A stretch of 18,719 nucleotides of DNA from Fomitopsis serialis. Its lineage: Eukaryota > Basidiomycota > Agaricomycetes > Polyporales > Fomitopsidaceae. The position numbers and the translations under genes are program-made. Of this stretch, positions 10,101-17,015 are shown piece by piece. Under the pieces are notes generated by a model. The model was not told where the DNA came from and searched no databases. It saw only the letters and a list, made by a program, of their open reading frames with translations. Position 1 is the first letter of the stretch, and each line of letters opens with the position of its first letter. The stretch spans positions 1-18,719 of the forward strand of contig NW_025955608.1 in NCBI RefSeq assembly GCF_022376445.1, in the 5' to 3' direction.

Positions 10101-11271
10101 ATGTCGCCGGGACACTGGCTCATGAAAGCCGAGCCTGACTCGCGCGTCGTGAAGGGCAAGGACGTCAAGGTCCGTGGCGGGTATGGCCTCCGTCATCGGG
10201 GCAAAGTTGACTCCGGAGGCGCAGTTCAGCGTGGACGATTTTGAGAACGTGAAGACGACGCCTTGGGAGGGCGTCAGGAATGCCGAGGCGCGGAACTTGA
10301 TGAAGGAGATGAAGGAAGGGGATCAAGTGAGTCCACCCGATTGAAGGCGTAAGCGATGTGCGATAAACCGCGGGGTAGGTACTGTTCTATCATTCCAATT
10401 GTAAGGTTCCAGGCATCGCGGCCTTCGCGGAGGTATGCTGTACAGCTTACGAATAGAAGGCGTTGTCTGAGTCTAAGGTTGTAGGTTTCCAAGGAAGCCT
10501 ATCCCGATTGTGAGTGTGCTTTCGACCGATAGAGTTACTGAGCTAAGAGACACGCGAACTTCCACCCGCAGACACCGCTTGGGACCCGTGCGTCTCGTAA
10601 TGTCCGCCGTGTGGTGTCTTACAAATGCCGACGCTCCCAATGTACAGATCACATCCGTATTACGATCAGAAAACCGACAAGGAGAAGCCTAAATGGTATA
10701 TGGTCGATGTGACCTTCGTCTCCCGTGCGGCGCACTTCATCCCACTTGCACTCCTGCGGAAGATATCCCTCGTATCCGAGGACGATGTCCCAGAGGAGGT
10801 AGCTTACATCGGGGAGGAAGGTGTGAAGGCCATCAAACGTACGTGCGGTTTGTCCCTCCCACTCCCTTTGGTCTGCCTTCTCTTCGAATTCTCACCTGAA
10901 ACGTTTCCACAGAGATGGCGCTAGTAACCCGCGGCCGGCTCAGTGTGCAGAGAGTGGACGAGAAAACGTGGGACGTGATACAACAAATGGCAGACAAGGG
11001 TGGCTGGGACGCAGACACAGTCACACGGAGCAAAGCGAAAGCTAGACCTGCACCTGCGGGGAAGACTCGAAAGACCAAGAGTACTGCTAGGAGGAGTCGG
11101 CAAGCTCGTGAGGATGAAGACGAAGAGGATGGCGCAGAAGATGCTCCAGACGAACAGCAAATGGAGAAACCAACCACTAAGAGCCGGGGTCGGAAGAGGA
11201 AGGCAGAGGAAGACCATGACGAAGCGGCTGCAAAGTCCAATCCGCGGCGGTCGACTCGGGCCCGAAAGTGA
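10101..11271 (+). CDS. THYN1: EVE-domain protein, THYN1 (thymocyte nuclear protein 1) homologue
   Basis: Small nuclear protein with an EVE domain, a fold related to PUA and YTH that in this family is thought to read modified bases in DNA or RNA. Seven exons: 10101-10169, 10225-10326, 10379-10432, 10485-10509, 10572-10587, 10648-10838 and 10913-11271, joining in frame for about 271 residues. The EVE domain covers about residues 4-175. Its start is HWLMKAEPDSR, the core contains VLFYHSNCKVPGIAAFAEV then EAYPDYTAWDP, and later comes WYMVDVTFVSR. The fifth exon is only 16 nt and encodes TAWD plus split codons. The last 90 residues form a disordered tail with acidic blocks and basic patches (SRGRKRKAEE, NPRRSTRARK) that look like nuclear or nucleic-acid-binding signals. 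ATG 10101 is used because the EVE motif follows at once. It is divergent from PP4R3 and tail-to-tail with TRM10. Confidence 0.94.
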
Positions 11272-11442
11272 TCTGCGGACCTGCATGCCCATGTATTCTG
11301 ACTGATTTCTCTGGTCCTCTGCTCGCTGTCTCGCATTCTTGCGTATATGTGTACAACATTGTCTGTCTAGGTTAACTACTCCCTTTTGCGCTGCTCTCTG
11401 GTATGAGAACGGACTTGTACACATGAAGCTGGGTCTCGGGTT
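11272..11442. other. Convergent 3' flanks of THYN1 and TRM10
   Basis: Only 171 bases separate the two stop codons on opposite strands, so the 3' UTRs of the two genes probably overlap. No gene seen. Confidence 0.6.
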
Positions 11443-12818
11443 CTACACTACCTCCTTGGTCCGTTCCTCACCTCCAGGGTTTGCTTCTGCCTTGCCCGCC
11501 TGTTCTGCTCCTTCTATCTCTGTCGCACCCGCGACCATCTCGTCCTCATCACCCTCCTCATTACCCGCTTCGCTCACTCTGCTTGCCTTTCCCCCTCTCC
11601 TCCGTCCCTCAGTAGCAAACTTCCTCTTGGGAATGACTGCTTCGAGCGCCTCCTCCCAGTTCCGTGTCTCCACCCACTTCAGGAGGATCTCAAACGTCTG
11701 ATTGACGGTGAGGACCTTGCGTGTCTTCAGCGACGCAAGGTACGTTCCTATCGGGAGCCGAGCCGAGCGGATCCCTGACGACTCCGCCTTGTCGAAGCAG
11801 ATATTCTAGTGACAAGAGTCATGGAAATAATGATCAGAACGTCTGGGTCGATGATGATGTGGAGAGGGGCCATGCACCTTGTAGCGATTATGGTCACATA
11901 GGCCACCAATGATGTAAGTCTCCCCTTCTTTGAGCTCCGCAAGCTCGTCTTGCGAGTCTGCGGTGAGATATACGACGGATTCCTTGGGGGCTGATGAAGG
12001 TGGTCCCTCTCTGCCACTGCGAGCACATCCAGCCTGTTGCTCTGAGTCACCGTCCGCTGCGCCGTTTCCTGCGAGAATGCCTTTGCCTTTAGTAGCTCCC
12101 TCCTCGCTGTCTGCTTGTAAAGGCTGCGCTACTTCTGTCTGTGTCCCCTCGCCTTCCCCAGAAGTCAAGGACTGTTCGCCGGCTGAGCTCTCGCCGTTCG
12201 CCGCCCCGGGTTGTTCCCATAAACGTTGGTAGCCCTCCGTCCACCACTCAGCGTTTACCCACCGCTTATAAGCGGCGTTGTTCGTCTCCTCCATGCGCGT
12301 GAACGTACGCCCATCCAACGACGTGAACAATAACCGCTCGAAAGGCTGCTCCGCCTTTCTGTTCGCACTATATGTGTAGGCGAGCTGCGACGTGAGCGAC
12401 TTCACCTCCTGCGCGCGCAATGTCCCTTACACAAGCTGTACACAACCTCTAGCAGGCGAGCACTCACGTTGTCGGTCATCTTGTCGTCGAAGCCAAGGTC
12501 GACGACGACCCTCGCCTTGAACGGCCTCTTCGGGCCAGCCCCCATCCTGCGCTTCTTCCTCGCCCGGGCGTCCTCGTCCTCGTCCAGCTCTCCCGCCGCC
12601 CGCTTTTCCGCGAGGATGCGCTTCTTTTCCTTCCGCCTCTCTTTCTCCGCGGCGCGCCGCTCCTTCTTCTGCTCGGCGAGGTGCGCGGCTTTCGCGAGAC
12701 GCTTCTGTGCGTTTTTCGAGAGCGGCTGCGCGGGCTCGCTCGCAGGCTGCTCTGTGGTAGCAGGCGAGTCTGCAGCAGACTCTGCGGATGGTGCGGGCTG
12801 CTCTGTCTCGGGCTGCAT
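11443..12818 (-). CDS. TRM10: tRNA (guanine-9-N1)-methyltransferase Trm10
   Basis: SPOUT-fold methyltransferase that makes m1G at position 9 of tRNAs from S-adenosylmethionine. Three exons: 12468-12818, 11878-12408 and 11443-11805, all in frame, about 414 residues. The N-terminus is acidic then strongly basic and helical (KNAQKRLAKAAHLAEQKKE...KEKKRILAEKRA), as in yeast Trm10, and probably binds tRNA. The SPOUT core runs from about residue 100 (RVVVDLGFDDKMTDNEVKSL), through SQLAYTYSANRKA and VVYLTADSQDEL, to IIGGLCDHNRYKN. The Asp of CDHNRYK (about residue 289) matches the proposed catalytic Asp210 of yeast Trm10. After it come RLPIGTYLA and KVLTVNQTFEILLKW, which form the trefoil knot cofactor site. 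An insert of about 77 residues, rich in G, S, E and A (about 183-259), splits the core before VVYLTAD. The C-terminal 60 residues are acidic and low in complexity. ATG 12818 is the first that gives a family-like N-terminus. Confidence 0.95.
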
Positions 12819-13082
12819 GCTTAGGGAGGGTGGGGGATAGAAAGGTCGATTATCCCGCGACGACAGGGCGATCGAGAGTCCCCGCGATCGGAGATGATCG
12901 GCTTGCCGCGAGGAATCTGGCAATTGATTGCAGACATGCGCTCGCGCCCTCGACGACCCGCCTGCCTGCTTCTCCTTCCTCTCCTCGTCGTGTTTGTGTT
13001 TGGCCTCTTTCGTAACTGGACGGCGCTCTCGTCGACTACCCCTCAGGACCAGCGGAAACCTTCGACGCCAGTCGACGACAAC
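12819..13082. promoter_or_regulatory. Divergent promoter between TRM10 and thioesterase genes
   Basis: 264 bases between the TRM10 start and the favoured thioesterase start. The right part (from 12894) is also open in frame with the thioesterase and could encode an N-terminal membrane anchor, which would shrink the promoter to about 75-117 bases. No recognised element beyond repeated CGATC words near 12870-12895. Confidence 0.45.
12936..13082 (+). other. Possible in-frame signal-anchor extension of the thioesterase
   Basis: From ATG 12936 the frame is open for 49 codons into the thioesterase start. It reads a basic start (RSRPRRPA), a run of about 16 hydrophobic residues, then RNWTALSS. This is the shape of a type II signal anchor or a cleavable signal peptide. 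It could give an endomembrane isoform beside the cytosolic one from ATG 13083. Chance translation of promoter DNA is the alternative. Confidence 0.4.
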
Positions 13083-13976
13083 ATGGCAGCGCTGCCGCCG
13101 CTCAGGTTCCTCACCGTCAACCCGCGCACGAAGCACACCGCGACCGTCATCTTCATCCACGTCGGTACCCCGTACCCACCCAGATGTCCTGGGGTTGACG
13201 TGAGGACTTACAGGGACTTGGTGATACGGGACATGGATGGAAACCGGTGGCAGACATGCTCAGCCGCGACGCAGGCCTAGGCCACATCAAATGGGTGCTC
13301 CCACACGCGTACGTTGTCCTTCCGTGTCGTGTACCACACCATGGACGCAAACTCAAGGATCCGATAGACCGTCGATTCCCGTGACGGCCAACATGGGCAT
13401 GCAGATGCCATCCTGGTGAGCCTGCCCTCTCCTTCGTCTGCCGCCGTCCCAACCCCCTCTTCACTTAGGTTTGACATCTTCGACTTCGATGCCCGCGCAG
13501 CCGAGGATGAGCCGGGCATGCTCAAGTCTGTCACCTCCATCAACAGGCTCATCCAGGCCGAGGTCGACGAGGGCATCCCCTCCCACCGCATCCTTATCGG
13601 CGGCTTCTCGCAGGGCGGTGCGTTGAGCCTCCTCGCCGCCCTGACGGCGGAGCGCAAGTTCGCCGGCGTCGCGGTGCTCAGTGGGTGGCTCCCGCTGAGC
13701 AAGAAGATCAAGGCCATGTCCACACCGAACAACCTCCAGACGCCAATGTTCTGGGGTCACGGGGAGGATGATCCGCTCATCGAGTTCCAGTCCATGGGCC
13801 TCAGCTCGGTCCAGTTCCTCAAGAATGAATTGGGTATCAAGACTGCGGACCCGCAGGCTCCGGAGAAGGGCGGGCTGACGTTCTTCTCGTACGAAGACGT
13901 GCCCCACTCGACAAGCACCGAGGAGCTGAGGGATCTGCAAGAGTGGCTGAAGAGAGCGATGAAGCCTGAGGCCTGA
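13083..13976 (+). CDS. APT1: Acyl-protein thioesterase (lysophospholipase-like alpha/beta hydrolase)
   Basis: Carboxylesterase of the APT1/LYPLA family, which removes palmitate from protein cysteines and can cleave lysophospholipids. Exons 13083-13160, 13214-13308, 13368-13415 and 13469-13976 join in frame for about 242 residues, the usual family length. Visible motifs are VIFIHGLGDTGHGW (oxyanion region), WVLPHAPSIPVTANMG, MPSWFDI, the nucleophile elbow GGFSQGG with Ser about 121, Asp about 175 in GHGEDDPL and His about 220 in VPHST. The catalytic triad is therefore complete. ATG 13083 has a strong context (ACAACATGG) and matches the usual start. The frame stays open upstream to ATGs at 12936 and 12894, which would add a hydrophobic segment (CLLLLPLLVVFVFGLF) followed by NWT. 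It is head-to-head with TRM10 and tail-to-tail with a second thioesterase 121 bp away. Confidence 0.94.
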
Positions 13977-14097
13977 GGATGCATAATAAATGTATGAACG
14001 GACGGACATGCGATATGGCGTACGAAATGCTGCGAAGGTATCTTATACACGAGTGTACATTTACTGTAATCCATAGTATACCAGCGACCCGATAACG
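13977..14097. other. Short convergent spacer between two thioesterase genes
   Basis: 121 bases separate the stop codons of two thioesterase genes on opposite strands. AT-rich, with the word TGTACATTTACTGTAA; it probably serves both 3' ends. Confidence 0.55.
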
Positions 14098-15056
14098 TCA
14101 CCCCTGAGCAGATACCACCGCCTGCCGAGCAGGCAGTACCCGCTTCACCCACTCCTTCACGTCCTCCAGCTCCTCATCAGGGACGGTGTGCACCGCGTCG
14201 TATATATGTAATGCGAGACCGCCCTTCTCCGGCGCGTCTGGGTCCGCGTCCGTGAGCCGTATTCAGTCCTCATATACTGAATGGACCACATCCCCATCTC
14301 GTATGTAACCAGTGGATCATTCCTGCCGTGTCCCCAGAAGATCGGCGTGTGGATATTACTTGCGTGCAGCAACTTGACGAGCTTCGTTAGCATGCTTCTC
14401 TTCCCTCAGAAGAAGACGACCACGCACCAGTTTGACCTTCTTGCCCAGGCGTAGCCTCCCACTCATCACGATCAACCCGCCCAGCTTATGCTCGTATGAG
14501 AGCCCCGTGAGGAGCGTCATCGCTGCGCCCTGGCTGAACCCGCCGAAGACGATGCGGTCGGGCGGGATACCGGCGGTGACTTCGCGCTCGACGAGCGCGC
14601 CGAGCGACGCCATCGAGCGCAGCATGCCAAAGTCGTCGTTGTCCTCCGGCGCGGTCGACTTGAACGAGACGACGTCGTACCACGCAGGCATGCGCATGCC
14701 AAAGTTTGCTGTGATCGCCATGACCGGCCTGCCGTCCGTCCGCAAGCGGTCCTGTATGAGCGCGACGTGCGAAGCGGTCCAGAGAGCGGCAGACTTACGC
14801 GTGCGGGAAGATGTACTTGATGTGTTGCAGCTCAGGATCTCGGGTTAGCGAGTCCGCGAGACGCTGCCAGCTATGGCCAGAGTCGCCGAGCCCCTGCACG
14901 AGCAGAAGAAGGTCAGTCAGCGGTGCGATCGCACCGAGGGCCATCACGGCAACGCGAGCGACGGACGTGCACGAAGATGACCGTCGCGGTGTGTTTCTCG
15001 CGTGCAGGGACCGTGAGCACCTCCAGCGGTTGCGGGGTGAACGTCACTCTTGCCAT
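14098..15056 (-). CDS. Second acyl-protein thioesterase paralogue, one-base frame break near the C-terminus
   Basis: Same family as the neighbour at 13083-13976 but clearly diverged. Exons 14967-15056, 14799-14893, 14428-14728 and 14098-14372. Motifs are VIFVHGLGDSGHSW, FPHAPVMAITANFG, MPAWYDVVSF, GGFSQGA with Ser about 127, and WGHGRNDPL. After MRTEYG (about 14255) the frame must shift by one missing base at CGG (14250-14252) to read the family ending DADPDAPEKGG...YDAVHTVPDEELEDV...WVKRVL up to the stop at 14098. Unshifted, the frame instead stops near 14157 and loses the catalytic His of AVHTV. No intron can explain this. The acceptor of intron 3 (14373-14427) was chosen at CAAG/TTG because a CTAAC branch site lies 10 bases upstream of it and alignment with the paralogue is then gap-free. 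The first two intron positions and the 95-nt second exon are shared with the paralogue; later introns differ. Confidence 0.88.
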
Positions 15057-15372
15057 GGTTCACGACGTCTGCTTCGCAGCTTGGTGGGGGCGTCGGTGTG
15101 CAGAGCTCAGCTCAGGCCGATCAGGTCGATCGTAGTGTAATTCGCGGCGCGGGAGCAAGCGTGGAGCGTCCTCACAGCTTGCGGGGCACACTAACTTAGG
15201 TTCGATCGCTCGTGCATCGTGGTGCCGGCCCGGACAGGTCCCGGAAGCCCCAAAGTGTGCAGCGGCACTACAAACTCGCAGTCTCGCACTGGATCCAGGC
15301 CGGCCGCGATATACTCCTGTCCGATAGATGCGAGCCAAGTAACAACAATACACATCGTGCACGGACAACAGC
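15057..15372 (-). promoter_or_regulatory. Gap between NDUFAF5-like gene 3' end and second thioesterase 5' end
   Basis: 316 bases between two minus-strand genes. It must hold the 3' end of the NDUFAF5-like transcript and the promoter of the second thioesterase. No gene, repeat or recognised motif seen. Confidence 0.5.
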
Positions 15373-16704
15373 TCATAAGATTTCCTTCAGGTTCGTCTTA
15401 CCCGACCCTCTCTCGAGCGGTGTGGGTTGCTTCGGCGACGGCTTCCAACCAATCTGGACGCACAGTGAGGGGAGGCGCACGCACTCAGTGCAGGATGCTT
15501 ACCACGTATATGACTTGGAAGGTTGCTGGGATAGTACCGTTCTCGTATCCGTGAAGCTCTGCGATAACGCGTCGGGATTGTGACAATTTCAATGTCTATC
15601 CGCCTTACCTTTATAGATCGCAGACGCCGCCGCAAGAGTGTCTCGGTGGATGTAGTTCCGTCTGTGAACTGTATTGGCAGATATCAGTGCCTAAGTCGAC
15701 AACGCACCTGCCAATAACAGCGTTGCTCTCGCCCATGTCACGCAGGTCGTCCATGAGTTCCCATATCGAGGGGTAAGCAACCTTTACTTCTTCAACGTCG
15801 ACAGTCAAGAGCGTAAACCCAGCACGACCAAGAAGATTCGACATGTCCCGTGAGTCTGTAATGATCGGAGTCTGAGACGATTGCACCTTTCAACATGTTC
15901 GCCACGGACCTGTCATGGGCGATACGTGCGGAGAGATACCACCCTCACGTTCCATTTCTGCCAGTTGCAGAGCAGTTCGTAGCTCGAATAATGTGTCGCC
16001 TCCGAAGAGAGCAGCCAGGAAAACCCCGTCGGGTTGTAGAGCTTCCTTGATCTGTACGAGTACGCCTTCACGATGTTCACAATGATTCCACGGTGCGATA
16101 AGTGTAGGTTTCACCTGGTAGGTCATTTACCCAGTGCAGGCTTAGACATGAGACGATTGCCTCTTGTGAATTTGGCCCGACGACGCCGAGGATATTCTCT
16201 TCGTCTGCATGTATTCGCTCGACTTCGACTATGTAGAGAGTCAGGCAACAAGGGCGCCATATCAGGACCGCTCATACCTTCGAATGCAGTATCTGGGTCA
16301 CGATGAAGCAGTTCCTCTGCATGCAGGTCTATGAACAGTTCCAAGTCTTTCACGGATAACGTACTGCTCGAGTCAAGCATGACAACCTTTTGGGTGGTTT
16401 CAGGCTCTAGCATCTTGGAGAAATGCCCAGGTCCCGAGCCCACATCCAGGATAGAGCTGAACTTGCGCTTGATGTCCAGCATGCGCTCAATCATACGGTC
16501 TGCGACCTCGTCCCGCACATAGTCGACAGTCCTACTTCGCGCACCCCCTTCTCGCAGAGCAGAGTTGTCTTTCTGCAGCCGCTTCGCATACCTGTCGAAG
16601 ACTTGGTAGGGCCCTACTGCGCCTGGATTTATGGGCGAGGAGGACAGCGACGCGTAGGGGCGGGCGCGAAGGACCTGCCGAAGAGCGATGGAGCTGGACG
16701 CCAT
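15373..16704 (-). CDS. NDUFAF5: Mitochondrial complex I assembly factor, NDUFAF5-like methyltransferase-fold protein
   Basis: Homologue of NDUFAF5, a class I SAM-fold enzyme of the mitochondrial matrix that in humans hydroxylates an arginine of NDUFS7 early in complex I assembly. Eight exons: 16365-16704, 16278-16316, 16115-16228, 15910-16065, 15708-15855, 15609-15661, 15503-15558 and 15373-15453. All eight join in frame for about 328 residues. The N-terminus is rich in R, S and A and lacks acids ([17 protein letters not shown]), like a matrix targeting signal. Then come [13 protein letters not shown] (family signature), SAM motif [11 protein letters not shown] at about residues 85-94, [32 protein letters not shown], the ISPHVSP segment, [18 protein letters not shown] and the ending VIGWKPSP. 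Intron 1 (48 nt) is a multiple of three and stop-free. Presence of the gene fits a fungus with complex I. Divergent from the gene at 17016. Confidence 0.95.
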
Positions 16705-17015
16705 GGGCCAGAATGCTGATGAGATTGTTCAATATCGTCGCGCTAGTGTTCGCGGCGGGCGGAGACAGGGCTGGCGAGGCGGGAGCGACCGCGCGCGGTC
16801 GAGGGAATGATGTTCAGACAATGTCAGGCCCTGGCCAGCGTCGAGCCACCGACGCGTCGTCTCTGCGAAGGCTCAGCTGACGTAAGGTCCTGCCACCCGC
16901 CGCCCGAGCGCTTCCCTGCCACAGTCGAGACAGCGTCACGGTGCCGTCCAGTGTCCCAGTGGCGATAGCTTCCTCTCTCCGTGCTTCGTACACAGCCCAC
17001 GCTCGCGTAGCTACC
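16705..17015. promoter_or_regulatory. Divergent promoter with a 16-bp perfect palindrome
   Basis: 311 bases between the NDUFAF5-like start (minus) and the start at 17016 (plus). Very GC-rich. A perfect palindrome CGACCGCGCGCGGTCG lies at 16786-16801, about 82 bases upstream of the minus-strand gene and 215 upstream of the plus-strand gene. No coding signal seen. Confidence 0.55.
16786..16801. repeat. 16-bp perfect palindrome CGACCGCGCGCGGTCG
   Basis: Each half is the exact reverse complement of the other, with no spacer. It sits in a divergent promoter, so a dimeric transcription factor site is possible. Base composition here is strongly GC, which raises the chance of such a palindrome. Confidence 0.7.

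Noticed and set aside
12819..13160. Upstream in-frame extension of TRM10 to an ATG at 13160
   Set aside because: It would run antisense through the first exon of the thioesterase; the residues look like antisense noise.
14386..14391. Earlier acceptor (CTAACGAAG) for the third intron of the second thioesterase
   Set aside because: It overlaps the likely CTAAC branch site and would add three residues relative to the paralogue. The CAAG acceptor nine bases later aligns without a gap.
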